Shown: positions 16,687 through 24,686, counted from the first letter of the stretch. The stretch: 64,000 nt of DNA from DATCMA01 sp036563645 (GCA_036563645.1 DATCMA010000058.1:1-64000), one strand, 5' to 3'. The notes: generated by a model from the letters alone, not told the origin. Numbers and translations: made by a program.

Positions 16687-17628
16687 TCACCGGTGCACGG
16701 GCTCGCGCCGGCCAGCCCGGGCGCGAGCTGGACGACCGGAGACGATCACCGCGACGAACGTCATGACCGCGCCGACCACCAGCGCGGCGCGCACCCCCGG
16801 CCCGCCCGGCAGCGCGTCGAGGATCATGGCTCCCACGAGCTGACCGCCGACCGTGCTCAGCCCGACGCGCAGCACGCCCACCACCGGGACCGTGACGAGC
16901 AGCAGGGTCACGATCACGACTCCGCAGAGGCCACCGAGGTAGAGGTACCACTGGCTCGGCCACCGCCCCGCCGTCGCCGCGTCGAGCCCACCCAGCGCCG
17001 CCGCCGCGATGAGGACCAAGGGGGTGCCGACGGCGAAGTTCACCGCGGTCGCCGCGGCCATACTGCTCGCCGCCGAGACGCGCGCGTTGAGCGCGGCCTG
17101 GATCGCGACCCCGAAGCCGCCGGCCATCCCGAGCAGCACCAGCCCCACCGCCAGCTCGCCGACCGGGCGACCGATCTGCGCCACCGCCACCGCCGCGATC
17201 CCCAACAGCGCGCCGGTCAGCCGGGGGCCGGTCACGGCGAGGCGTCCCGCCGGGCCGAGCCCGACCCGGTCCACCGCCAAGCCCCCAACGCTGTTGCCCG
17301 CCACCTGGGCGATCGTGAAGATCGCGACGCCGAGGACGGGCACGACGTACGTCGCCGCGGTGACCAGGAGCGCCCCGCCGACACCGCCCACGTACGCCCA
17401 CCACGGCAGCCCGGCACGCCGCAGCGCCCGCAGCCCGCGGCGCATCGACGGGACGAGGGCGAGCCCGACCGCGATCACCACACAACCGCCGAGGTGATTG
17501 ACGGCGGCGCCGAGCGCCCCACTGCCGACCCGCTCGCCCAGCTCCGCGTTGATTCCGCTTTGCACGGCGGAGGTCACACCGGCGAGGGCCGCCAACAGCA
17601 CCGCTGCCCAGGTGGGAATCCGCGACAT
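16687..17628 (-). CDS. DMT-superfamily transporter, YdcZ/DUF606 type, fused double repeat
   Basis: The protein of about 313 residues has around ten hydrophobic helices arranged as two homologous DUF606 halves. Each half begins with a Gly-rich helix and contains GGxxG-type signatures (AVNHLGGCVVIAV and AVNFAVGTPLVLI). Single-repeat YdcZ proteins are about 150 residues, so this is the fused form. The substrate is unknown. Frames extend to a GTG at 17664, overlapping hisG by 13 bases. I chose the ATG at 17628 (MSRIPTWAAVLLAALAG) because the first helix starts there, but no start has a good ribosome site. It is probably cotranscribed with hisG. Confidence 0.72.
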   Translation of the reverse strand: MSRIPTWAAVLLAALAGVTSAVQSGINAELGERVGSGALGAAVNHLGGCVVIAVGLALVPSMRRGLRALRRAGLPWWAYVGGVGGALLVTAATYVVPVLGVAIFTIAQVAGNSVGGLAVDRVGLGPAGRLAVTGPRLTGALLGIAAVAVAQIGRPVGELAVGLVLLGMAGGFGVAIQAALNARVSAASSMAAATAVNFAVGTPLVLIAAAALGGLDAATAGRWPSQWYLYLGGLCGVVIVTLLLVTVPVVGVLRVGLSTVGGQLVGAMILDALPGGPGVRAALVVGAVMTFVAVIVSGRPARARAGRREPVHR

Positions 17629-17651
17629 AGCTTTCACCGCCGACCCGGCCC

Positions 17652-18497
17652 TCACAGCCGGCACGCGTGGATACCGGTCACGAGAATCGCCCGGGCGCCG
17701 AGCTCGTAGAGCTCATCCATGATCCGGTGCATGTCCGCGCGCAGCACCATGGCCTGCACCGCCACCCAGCCTTCCCGGTGCAGCGGGGAGATCGTCGGCG
17801 ACTCGATCCCCGGCGTGAGCCGGGTGGCCCGATCGAGCAGGTCCGCACGCACGTCGTAGGCGAGCATGACGTACTTGCGCGCCACGAGCACGCCTTGCAG
17901 CCGGCGCAGGAGCTGCTCGACCTGCGGACCGCTGGGGGCGCCGACGCGCCGGATCAACACCGCGGAGGAGTGCAGGATCGGCTCGCCGAGCACCGCCAAT
18001 CCCGCTCGGCGCAGCGTGGCTCCGGTGGAGACGACGTCGGCCACCACGTCGGCCACCCCGAGGCGCACCGCGTTCTCCACCGCGCCGTCGAGTCGGACGA
18101 CGGTCGCCGTCAGCCCGTGTTCGGCGAGGTAGCGCTGCACCACCCCGGGGTAGGCGGTCGCGATGCGCTTGCCTTCGATCTCCTCGATGGTGCGGATCGT
18201 CTCCGGCGGCGCCGCGAATCGGAACGTCGCTCCGCCGAACTCCAAGTCCATGATCTCCTCAGCGGGCACGCCGGCGTCGATGAGGAGATCCCGACCCGTG
18301 ATCCCGAGATCGAGATCGCCGGATCCGACGTAGGTGGCGATATCACGGGGACGCAGGTAAAAGAACTCGACCTCGTTGGCTTCGTCGCGGCAGACCAGTT
18401 CCCGGTCGTCGACGCGTTGGGCGTAGCCGGCCTCGCCGAGCATCTGTGCGGCGGGCGCGGCGAGCGTGCCCTTGTTGGGGACGGCAATGCGCAGCAT
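17652..18497 (-). CDS. hisG: ATP phosphoribosyltransferase, long form
   Basis: The 281-residue enzyme makes the first committed step of histidine synthesis, joining ATP and PRPP. MLRIAVPNKGTLAAPA starts the periplasmic-binding-like catalytic fold. The PRPP loop DVVSTGATLRRAGL lies near 155-168. The C-terminal domain (about 210-281, including ESPTISPLHREGWVAVQAMV) is the ACT-like regulatory part of hexameric HisG-L, so it needs no HisZ and is probably inhibited by histidine. AAGGAG lies eight bases before the ATG. It follows hisE by 46 bp. Confidence 0.96.
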   Translation of the reverse strand: MLRIAVPNKGTLAAPAAQMLGEAGYAQRVDDRELVCRDEANEVEFFYLRPRDIATYVGSGDLDLGITGRDLLIDAGVPAEEIMDLEFGGATFRFAAPPETIRTIEEIEGKRIATAYPGVVQRYLAEHGLTATVVRLDGAVENAVRLGVADVVADVVSTGATLRRAGLAVLGEPILHSSAVLIRRVGAPSGPQVEQLLRRLQGVLVARKYVMLAYDVRADLLDRATRLTPGIESPTISPLHREGWVAVQAMVLRADMHRIMDELYELGARAILVTGIHACRL

Positions 18498-18543
18498 GAA
18501 GCGTGCTCCTTCGATCTAGCGGTACCGGTGGCGGAAGGGCACG

Positions 18544-18807
18544 TCAGAGATGTCGGTAGACGTCGCGGAGCTCCAGGCCGGTGGCGAGCATCAACACCTG
18601 CGCGTGGTAGAGCAGCTGGGCAATCTCCTCCGCGGTCCGCTCCGGACCTTCGTACTCGGCCGCCATCCAAACCTCGGCCGCCTCTTCGACGACCTTCTTG
18701 CCAATGTGATGGACGCCGCGCTGGACCGCGGCAACCGTCCCCGATCCGGGCGTGCCGGCGGCGACCTTCGCCTTCAGCTCGGCGAACAGCTCCTCGAACG
18801 TCTTCAC
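18544..18807 (-). CDS. hisE: Phosphoribosyl-ATP pyrophosphatase
   Basis: The 87-residue enzyme hydrolyses PR-ATP to PR-AMP, step two of histidine synthesis. It belongs to the all-alpha NTP pyrophosphatase (MazG-like) superfamily. KKVVEEAAEVWMAA is the metal-binding EExxE-type motif, and EEIAQLLYHAQVLML is the second helix. I place the start at the GTG that gives MKTFEELFAEL, matching relatives. An open frame to 18888 exists but is unconserved in character. The GTG has no Shine-Dalgarno and overlaps the stop of a small upstream ORF as GTGA, suggesting translation by coupling. Confidence 0.93.
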   Translation of the reverse strand: MKTFEELFAELKAKVAAGTPGSGTVAAVQRGVHHIGKKVVEEAAEVWMAAEYEGPERTAEEIAQLLYHAQVLMLATGLELRDVYRHL

Positions 18808-18905
18808 GAGCCGGGATTCTCGCAGCCACCCCGCCGAAGGGTGCGCGCCGGGTTCGGTCCGCTCGCCTGCTGGACCCGTCCGCCCCAACCCGTACCCCTG
18901 GTCAT
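18804..18905 (-). CDS. Small ORF upstream of and overlapping hisE, possible leaderless coupling peptide
   Basis: An ATG at 18905 opens a 33-codon ORF (MTRGTGWGGRV... ending CENPGS). Its TGA stop overlaps the hisE GTG as GTGA. Seven bases upstream of the ATG is the -10 hexamer TACTGT, so transcription would begin at or next to the ATG, the signature of a leaderless mRNA. The peptide has no His codons, so it is not a classical his attenuator. It may exist only to deliver ribosomes to hisE, which lacks a ribosome site. No homologue is recognised. Confidence 0.45.
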   Translation of the reverse strand: MTRGTGWGGRVQQASGPNPARTLRRGGCENPGS

Positions 18906-18912
18906 GAGATCA

Positions 18913-18918
18913 ACAGTA
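18913..18918 (-). promoter_or_regulatory. Candidate hisE-hisG promoter (-10), leaderless spacing
   Basis: TACTGT on the minus strand ends seven bases before the ATG of the small ORF. The -35 region (around 18936-18941) is not a good match. The position just after the ribH stop fits an internal promoter that lets hisE-hisG escape the FMN-controlled rib operon. Confidence 0.45.
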
Positions 18919-18955
18919 CCGAAGGACGCCGAGTCGGGGTTGGCACCCGGCGGCC

Positions 18956-19441
18956 TCACCGCGGCCCCGATCCGGCGATCGCCCGCAGCGCCACCGCCGC
19001 GTCGATCGCGGCGAGCGCCGCCGCCCATCCCTTGTCCTCAGTGGACCCGGGCAGCCCGGCCCGGTCCCGCGCCTGCTCGATCGTGTTGACCGTGAGCACC
19101 CCGTGCGCGACCGGGGTCGCCTCATCCAACGCCACCCGCGTCAACCCGTCGGTGACCGACCGGCACACGTAGTCGAAGTGCGCGGTCTGCCCACGGACGA
19201 CCACACCGAGCGCGACCACCGCGTCGCAGCGTCGGGCCAGCGCCTGAGCGACCACCGGCAGCTCGACCGCGCCGGCGACCCGAGCCACCACGACGTCGTC
19301 GACACCACACGCCTTCGCCGCCGCCACCGCCCGCTCGAGCATGTGGTCGACGAGCTCGGCGTGCCAGCGCGTGGCGACCACTCCGACCGTCAGGCCACGG
19401 CCATCGACCGGCGACAGCTGCGGCTCCCCGAAACCGGCCAC
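18956..19441 (-). CDS. ribH: 6,7-dimethyl-8-ribityllumazine synthase
   Basis: The 161-residue lumazine synthase condenses the ribitylaminouracil and dihydroxybutanone phosphate intermediates of riboflavin synthesis. It usually forms a 60-mer or pentamer. The block ALGVVVRGQTAHFDYVC contains the conserved basic and His residues of the active site. VGVVATRWHAELVDHMLERA is the N-terminal substrate strand, where W replaces the more usual aromatic Phe. HGVLTVNTIEQARDRAG is the C-terminal signature. The GTG shares one base with the ribBA stop. Confidence 0.95.
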   Translation of the reverse strand: MAGFGEPQLSPVDGRGLTVGVVATRWHAELVDHMLERAVAAAKACGVDDVVVARVAGAVELPVVAQALARRCDAVVALGVVVRGQTAHFDYVCRSVTDGLTRVALDEATPVAHGVLTVNTIEQARDRAGLPGSTEDKGWAAALAAIDAAVALRAIAGSGPR

Positions 19442-20790
19442 TATGCCGTCCCTTCCGCGACCCCGCCCAGGTCGGCCTCATTGAGGTCCAGCAAATGCCC
19501 CATGCGATCCCGCTTGGTCCGCAAGTAGCGGATGTTCTCCGGATGCGCGCGCACGGGGAGGGGCACACGGCCCACCACCCGCAGCCCATAGGCCTCCAGG
19601 GCGGCGCGCTTGGCAGGGTTGTTTGTGAGCAAGCGCATGGACCGGATCCCCAAGTCGACGAGGATCTGGGCACCGGTGCCGTAGTCACGCGCGTCCGCGG
19701 GGAGACCGAGCTCCAGGTTCGCGTCGACCGTATCCCAGCCGAGGTCCTGGAGCTGATAGGCCTGCAGCTTGTGCAGCAGCCCGATCCCCCGTCCCTCGTG
19801 CCCCCGCATGTAGAGGACGACCCCGCGCCCTTCGGCGGCGACCCGGGCGAGCGCGGCGGCGAGCTGCGGCCCACAGTCGCAGCGCAGCGATCCGAAGACG
19901 TCACCGGTCAGGCATTCCGAATGCACCCGGACCAGCACGTCCTCTCCGTCGCCGAGGTCCCCGTACACCAGGGCGACGTGCTCCGTGCCGTCGTCCAGCG
20001 TCCGGTAGCCGACCGCGCGGAACGTGCCGTGCTCCGTCGGGATCCGCGTCTCGACGACCCGCTCCACCCGCTTCTCGTGGTGGCGGCGGTACGCGATGAG
20101 ATCCGCGATGGTGATCAACACCAGTCCATGCTCGGCGGCAAACTTCTCCAGGTCCGCCCCGCGCATCATGGTGCCGTCGTCGTTGACCAGCTCGCAGAGC
20201 ACCCCGATCGGCCGCAGCCCCGCCAGCCGGGCCAGATCCACCGCCGCCTCAGTGTGCCCGGGGCGGCGGAGAACCCCACCCGCCTTCGCGCGCAACGGCA
20301 CCACGTGTCCCGGGCGGGCCAAGTCCGCGGCGGTGGTGGCGGGGTCGGCGAGCAGCCGGATGGTGCGCGCGCGATCCGCGGCGGAGATCCCCGTCGTGAC
20401 TCCCTCGCGGGCGTCGACCGTCACCGCGTAGGCGGTGCCCCGCCGATCCTGGTTGACGTGGTACATCGGCGGCAACTCAAGCCGATCCGCCTCGTCCTCG
20501 GGCATCGGGACGCAGATGAACCCGGAGGTGTACCGGACCATGAACGCGACCAGTTCGGGCGTGGCCCGTTCGGCAGCGAATATCAGATCACCCTCGTTTT
20601 CCCGATCCTCGTCGTCGACGACGATCACCGGTCGCCCCGCGGCGATGTCCGCGATCGCCTGCTCGATCGTCGCGAATGCGTTCATGCCGTTCCCCCCGTC
20701 GGCGGCCCATCCGCCCAGTGCCTCATCCGTCTGGGCGAGGCCCTGCGGCGCCGCGCTCTCCAGCGCCTGTGACGACACCGCCCCGCTCAT
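19441..20790 (-). CDS. ribBA: Bifunctional 3,4-dihydroxy-2-butanone 4-phosphate synthase / GTP cyclohydrolase II
   Basis: This fused enzyme supplies both precursors of riboflavin. The N-terminal RibB half (after about residue 36) has VDDEDRENEGDLIFAAE, TGISAADRA and PGHTEAAVDLA. The C-terminal RibA half has the zinc ligands in ECLTGDVFGSLRCDCGPQL and the RGHEGRGIGLLHKLQAY signature. Two starts are possible. The ATG at 20790 overlaps the ribE stop as TGATG and gives 449 residues with an unconserved 35-residue leader. The ATG at 20685 (MNAFATIEQAIADI) has a GGGGGGAA ribosome site and gives 414 residues. I give the longer form because it leaves no gap in a tight operon, but the choice is open. 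Confidence 0.93.
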   Translation of the reverse strand: MSGAVSSQALESAAPQGLAQTDEALGGWAADGGNGMNAFATIEQAIADIAAGRPVIVVDDEDRENEGDLIFAAERATPELVAFMVRYTSGFICVPMPEDEADRLELPPMYHVNQDRRGTAYAVTVDAREGVTTGISAADRARTIRLLADPATTAADLARPGHVVPLRAKAGGVLRRPGHTEAAVDLARLAGLRPIGVLCELVNDDGTMMRGADLEKFAAEHGLVLITIADLIAYRRHHEKRVERVVETRIPTEHGTFRAVGYRTLDDGTEHVALVYGDLGDGEDVLVRVHSECLTGDVFGSLRCDCGPQLAAALARVAAEGRGVVLYMRGHEGRGIGLLHKLQAYQLQDLGWDTVDANLELGLPADARDYGTGAQILVDLGIRSMRLLTNNPAKRAALEAYGLRVVGRVPLPVRAHPENIRYLRTKRDRMGHLLDLNEADLGGVAEGTA

Positions 20791-21410
20791 CACCGCTCAC
20801 CCGCCGCTGGGCGCGCCGCGGTGAGCAGGCGCTCCACGTACTTGGCCATGACGTCGACCTCGAGGTTGACCGCCGCGCCGGGCTCCTTGCGGCCAAGCGT
20901 GGTCAACGCGAGCGTGGTCGGGATCAGGTGCACCGTGAACGCCGGCGTCGGCTCATCGGCGACCGACACGACCGTGAGGGAGATCCCGTCAACGGCGATC
21001 GACCCCTTGGGGACGACGTATCGCGCCAGCTCCGCCGGCACCCCGATGCGCACCTCGTGCCAGCGGTCGGTCGCCACCCGCGCGAGGATCGTGCCGACCC
21101 CATCGACGTGCCCCTGCACCAGGTGCCCGCCGAGCCGGGTCGCGAGGGTAGCGGCGCGTTCCAGATTCACCGGATCGCCCGGCGCGAGGGTCCCGAGTGT
21201 GGTGCGGTCGAGGGTCTCCTTCATCACGTCGACGGTGAAGGTGTCCCCGCTCGTCGTGACGACGGTGAGGCACACCCCGTTGACCGCGATCGAATCGCCG
21301 TGCTGAGCGTCCGCGGCCACCCGCGGGCCGCGAACCGTCAACACGGCCGAATCGCCGTGCCGATCGAGGCGCACCGCCTCGCCGAGTTCCTCGATGATGC
21401 CGGTAAACAT
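20790..21410 (-). CDS. ribE: Riboflavin synthase alpha chain
   Basis: The 206-residue enzyme dismutates two lumazine molecules to riboflavin. It shows the two tandem lumazine-binding barrels. Repeat 1 starts MFTGIIEELGEA with DSIAVNGVCLTVV, and repeat 2 contains GGHLVQGHVDGVG and GSIAVDGISLTVV. The ATG at 21410 is set by the invariant MFTGIIEE start. It follows ribD after four bases and abuts ribBA. Some authors call this gene ribC. Confidence 0.95.
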   Translation of the reverse strand: MFTGIIEELGEAVRLDRHGDSAVLTVRGPRVAADAQHGDSIAVNGVCLTVVTTSGDTFTVDVMKETLDRTTLGTLAPGDPVNLERAATLATRLGGHLVQGHVDGVGTILARVATDRWHEVRIGVPAELARYVVPKGSIAVDGISLTVVSVADEPTPAFTVHLIPTTLALTTLGRKEPGAAVNLEVDVMAKYVERLLTAARPAAGER

Positions 21411-21414
21411 GCGG

Positions 21415-22476
21415 TCAGCCCTTTCTCTGGCGGGGCACGGCGGTGATCCGCAGGTCGGGTCCGACGTGCGTCCATTCGATGACGTCGAGCTCGATCGCCT
21501 CGCCGATCGTGCGCACCCCGGCGTCGCCGAGCGCCGGCGCGCCCGCCCCGAGCAGCTTCGGCGCGACGTAGCCGATGACCCGGTCGACCAGTCCGGCGGC
21601 GAGGAACGCCCCAGCGAGAGTCGGCCCGCCTTCGAGCAGCGCCGAGCGGACACCCCGCTCGTACAGCCGCTCCAACAAGGCGACCAAGTCGACTCGACCG
21701 TCGGGACCCGCCCCCACCTCCGCGACCGTCGCCACCCAGGTGGGCGCGGCCCCATCGCGCACTCGGGCGTCGGTGGGAGTCCGTCCGGAACTGTCGACGA
21801 CGACCCGCAACGGCTGGCGGATCGCGAGCGTGCCGTCACGGAGGTTCCGGGCGGTCAGCCGCGGATTGTCGGCGAGCACGGTCCCCACCCCCGCGATCAC
21901 CGCGTCGGAGGTCGCCCGCAGCGCGTGCACGTCCATGCGCGCCTCCTCCGACGTGATCCACATGCTGGAGCCGTCCACGGCGGCCGAGCGCCCGTCGAGC
22001 GTGGCAGCGAACTTCCAGGTGACGTACGGCCGACCCCGGCGCACCGCGGTCAGCCACGCGATGTTGGCCTCCGTGGCCTCGGCCTCGCACACCCCGGTGA
22101 TGACCTCGACTCCGGCGGCGCGGAGCGTGTCGATCCCGCCGCTGGCGACGGGGTTGGGATCCGCGACAGCGATCACCACACGCCGGATGCCGGCCTGGAT
22201 GAGCGCGGACGCGCACGGGCCGGTGCGCCCGGTGTGGTTGCAGGGTTCGAGAGTGACCACCGCGGTGCCACCGCGCGCACGCTCCCCGGCCTGGGCCAAC
22301 GCGACGATCTCGGCGTGCGGTCCGCCGGCGTAGGCGTGGAAGCCCTCGCCGACGATCTCGCCATTCGCATCGAGCAGCACACACCCGACGATGGGGTTGG
22401 GACTCGTCGACCCCAGCCCACGACGGGCCAACGCGATGGCCCGTCTCATCGCTTCGTCGGGGGAGACGCCCGCCAT
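21415..22476 (-). CDS. ribD: Bifunctional riboflavin deaminase-reductase
   Basis: The 353-residue protein deaminates and then reduces the pyrimidine intermediate of riboflavin synthesis. The N-terminal cytidine-deaminase fold has GPHAEIVAL and PCNHTGRTGPC as zinc ligands. The C-terminal reductase (about 150-350) has RPYVTWKFAATLDGR and LEGGPTLAGAFL. I chose the ATG at 22476, directly after GAGGAGGGAC. It is the first gene of ribD-ribE-ribBA-ribH and sits behind the FMN riboswitch. Confidence 0.95.
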   Translation of the reverse strand: MAGVSPDEAMRRAIALARRGLGSTSPNPIVGCVLLDANGEIVGEGFHAYAGGPHAEIVALAQAGERARGGTAVVTLEPCNHTGRTGPCASALIQAGIRRVVIAVADPNPVASGGIDTLRAAGVEVITGVCEAEATEANIAWLTAVRRGRPYVTWKFAATLDGRSAAVDGSSMWITSEEARMDVHALRATSDAVIAGVGTVLADNPRLTARNLRDGTLAIRQPLRVVVDSSGRTPTDARVRDGAAPTWVATVAEVGAGPDGRVDLVALLERLYERGVRSALLEGGPTLAGAFLAAGLVDRVIGYVAPKLLGAGAPALGDAGVRTIGEAIELDVIEWTHVGPDLRITAVPRQRKG

Positions 22477-22569
22477 GTCCCTCCTCGTCTCGCGTGCCGG
22501 TCCGGCGCGCGGCGGGAGGTCGATGTCAAGCCGTCGGTACGGCGTGGCGAGCGGTAGCGGCACACAGGG

Positions 22570-22619
22570 GCGGCCGAAGCCGCTCCCTCATCCCGCGGGC
22601 AGGCGCCGAAGCACCCGCC
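22570..22619 (-). promoter_or_regulatory. Two UUCG hairpins between the FMN riboswitch and ribD (expression platform)
   Basis: Two stable hairpins with C(UUCG)G tetraloops follow the riboswitch on the transcript. One is a 9-bp stem at 22598-22619 with two wobble pairs, and the other is a perfect 5-bp stem at 22570-22583. Neither has a U tract. They may act as part of a Rho-type or translational expression platform, or merely stabilise the RNA. The region 22477-22904 holds no gene; it is the riboswitch, these hairpins and an unclear promoter. Confidence 0.45.
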
Positions 22620-22645
22620 GTGCAGGAGCTCATCCGTCCCGCGCG

Positions 22646-22815
22646 CTGCCTCCCATCCGGACTGTCTGGAAGCGGGTCGGCGATCGCCGTCCTGCTTCCA
22701 ACCGTCGGCCCTGGAGTCGCACCAGGTCCACCGGCCGTGGATCACGGACCGGGTCGCGGGCTGACCACGGCTCGCACCGTGGATCACCGCCGGTTCGGAA
22801 TTTCACCGAGTCCCG
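22646..22815 (-). ncRNA. FMN riboswitch (RFN element) upstream of ribD
   Basis: On the minus strand the conserved RFN blocks occur in order: CGGTGAAATTCCGAACCGGCGGT, then AGCCCGCGA, then CCAGGGCCGACGGTT, then AGTCCGGATGGGAGG. Together with the paired arms between them they match the six-stem FMN aptamer. One peripheral arm is extended (GGAAGC...GCTTCC, about 22664-22700). FMN binding should lower expression of ribD-ribE-ribBA-ribH. The ribD start is about 170 nt downstream. Confidence 0.93.
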
Positions 22816-22904
22816 CCAGCGCGTGGTGGGTACTAGGTGAGTCTGACACGTCGGCTATCCCGAATGACACATGGGCGATGTAGCTCACACGCACGGTGGT
22901 GCGC

Positions 22905-23873
22905 TCAGCGCGGCGGGGAGGTGAGCCGACGATCGGTGGCGATGAATGATCCGGGTTGGCTCTTCGCGACCGCCTTCATCTCGTTGGCCACCGCGATGAT
23001 TTGCCGCGGATCGTCGAAACGGCGGTTGCCGGTGGAGAACGCGACGCCGACGGAGAGGGTGACCAGCGCGGCCCGCTGGATCTTGCCCCGCCGATCCTTG
23101 ACCTCGATGTAGCCGCGCCGCGCGTCTTCGGGGTCGTAGAGCTCGTCGGATGCGCGTTCGAATTCCGGAATGGCCTGCTCCATCAACGGCTTGAGCTGCT
23201 CCGGGGTGCAGACCACCACGAAATCGTCGCCCCCGATGTGGCCGAGGAACGCCGGGGGATCGCCGACGGCGAGCACCGCGCGATGGAGGCAGCGCGCCAG
23301 CGTGGTGATGAACTCGTCCCCACGGACGAACCCATAGACGTCGTTGACACTCTTGAAGCGGTCGATATCGATATACGCCACCGCGTAGTCGGCGCCCTTG
23401 CGAACCCGTTCCGCGATCTCCCGACTGACTCGCGCGTTACCCGGCAAACCGGTCAGCGGCGACACCTCGCGGAACTCCCGGTTGCGGCGCAGGGTGGTCG
23501 ATATCCGGGCCACGAGCTCCGCGCTATCGAAAGGCTTGACGATGTAGTCGTCGGCGCCGGTGCTCAAGCCCGCGACCTTGTCGGCGGTCATCGACTTCGC
23601 GGTGAGCATGATGATCGGCAGCACCGCGGTCATCGGGTCCGCGCGCAGGCGCCGGGTGAGCTCGAGGCCACTGAGCCGCGGCATCATGACATCGACCACG
23701 GCCAGGTCAGGACGCCGCTGGTGGACCAGCTCCAACGCCTCCTCGCCATCTCCGGCGAGGACCACGTCGAACCCGTGCAGCCGCAGATTGACCTCGACGA
23801 AGCGCGCGATGTCGGGATCGTCATCGACGACCATAATCAAGTCGCGTCGCGATTCGTCAGGCTCCAGCGTCAC
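22905..23873 (-). CDS. Response regulator with receiver and degenerate GGDEF domain
   Basis: The 322-residue protein starts MTLEPDESRRD if the GTG at 23873 is used; it overlaps the end of rpe by 17 bases. The receiver domain (10-130) has the acidic pocket DDD at 17-19, phospho-acceptor D61, T91 and K113. The output domain (138-312) has SPLTGLPGN, YIDIDRFKSVNDVYG and IGGDDF (213-218). The signature therefore reads GGDDF instead of GGDEF, and no RxxD inhibitory site precedes it. It may be a weak or inactive diguanylate cyclase or a GTP-binding regulator. The partner kinase is not nearby. Confidence 0.85.
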   Translation of the reverse strand: MTLEPDESRRDLIMVVDDDPDIARFVEVNLRLHGFDVVLAGDGEEALELVHQRRPDLAVVDVMMPRLSGLELTRRLRADPMTAVLPIIMLTAKSMTADKVAGLSTGADDYIVKPFDSAELVARISTTLRRNREFREVSPLTGLPGNARVSREIAERVRKGADYAVAYIDIDRFKSVNDVYGFVRGDEFITTLARCLHRAVLAVGDPPAFLGHIGGDDFVVVCTPEQLKPLMEQAIPEFERASDELYDPEDARRGYIEVKDRRGKIQRAALVTLSVGVAFSTGNRRFDDPRQIIAVANEMKAVAKSQPGSFIATDRRLTSPPR

Positions 23874-24555
23874 CCTTACCACCCCGCCGCGCCCGTTCGG
23901 CAAGCTGTCGCAGCTTCCGCACCGCCTCGGCCGGATCGTCCGCGCCATACACGGCGGTCCCCGCCACGAACGCGTCGGCTCCCGCTTCAGCAGCCTGCTC
24001 GATGGTCTCTGGGGAGATCCCGCCGTCGACCTCGATGCGCAGTTCGAGGTGCCCGCTCGCCACGTGCCGGCGGGCGATGCGGACCTTCTCCAACATCTCG
24101 GGGATGAAGCGCTGACCGCCGAAGCCCGCCTTGATCGTCATGATCAGGAGCACGTCGAAGCTGGGCAGGATATCGAGGTAGGCCTCGATCGGGGTGTCCC
24201 GGTCGATGGCGAGCCCGGCTTTCGCCCCCGCTGACCGCAGGTCCTTCGCCAACGCCACGGGATCGTCACAGGCCTCGGCGTGGAAGGTGACGTTGTACGC
24301 GCCGGCGTCAGCGTAGGCGGGAGCCCACCGCCGCGGATCCTCGATCATCAGGTGCACGTCGAACGGCAAGGTCGTGGCGGCGAGCAGGCTCTGCACCACC
24401 GGCAGGCCGATGGTGAGGTTGGGGACGAAGTGGTTATCCGCCACGTCGATGTGCAGCCAATCCGCCACCCCCTCTACGGCCCGGGCCTCTTCGGCGAGGC
24501 GAGAGAAGTCGGCGGCGAGAATGCTCGGTGCGAGGATCGGCGCTGGTGCGGTCAC
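23857..24555 (-). CDS. rpe: Ribulose-phosphate 3-epimerase
   Basis: The 232-residue TIM barrel interconverts ribulose-5-P and xylulose-5-P in the pentose phosphate pathway, supplying ribulose-5-P also used by ribBA. ILAPSILAADFSRL, DWLHIDVADNHFVPNLTIG and DVHLMIEDPR are N-terminal signatures. MTIKAGFGGQRFIPEMLEK and RIEVDGGISPETI complete the metal and phosphate sites. I chose the GTG at 24555 (MTAPAPILAPSIL). It has no Shine-Dalgarno, and a TACACT -10 box ends six bases upstream, so the mRNA may be leaderless. Confidence 0.95.
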   Translation of the reverse strand: MTAPAPILAPSILAADFSRLAEEARAVEGVADWLHIDVADNHFVPNLTIGLPVVQSLLAATTLPFDVHLMIEDPRRWAPAYADAGAYNVTFHAEACDDPVALAKDLRSAGAKAGLAIDRDTPIEAYLDILPSFDVLLIMTIKAGFGGQRFIPEMLEKVRIARRHVASGHLELRIEVDGGISPETIEQAAEAGADAFVAGTAVYGADDPAEAVRKLRQLAERARRGGKGDAGA

Positions 24556-24561
24556 CGCGTC

Positions 24562-24567
24562 AGTGTA
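24562..24567 (-). promoter_or_regulatory. Candidate leaderless promoter of rpe
   Basis: TACACT on the minus strand ends six bases before the rpe GTG, so transcription should begin at the start codon. The -35 region is poor. Two hairpins just upstream (24611-24636 and 24667-24686) would stop read-through from rsmB. Confidence 0.5.
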
Positions 24568-24610
24568 CGAACCTTCACGACAAAACGACACACGCCGCAG
24601 GGCCAATCGG

Positions 24611-24636
24611 GCTCGTCATACCCATAAGCGACGAGC
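24611..24636 (-). terminator. Hairpin after rsmB, proximal to rpe
   Basis: GCTCGTC and GACGAGC form a perfect 7-bp stem with a 12-nt A-rich loop, between rsmB and the rpe promoter. No U tract. Confidence 0.35.
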
Positions 24637-24666
24637 GCCACATGTCGCCCGAACGCGGCCTGCCGG

Positions 24667-24686
24667 GGCGCCCGCGCGCGGGCGCC
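24667..24686 (-). terminator. GC palindrome after rsmB
   Basis: A perfect 20-bp palindrome with arms GGCGCCC and GGGCGCC around GCGCGC lies 80 bp past the rsmB stop. It would fold into a very stable hairpin and is a reasonable terminator for the def-fmt-rsmB transcript. Confidence 0.45.
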
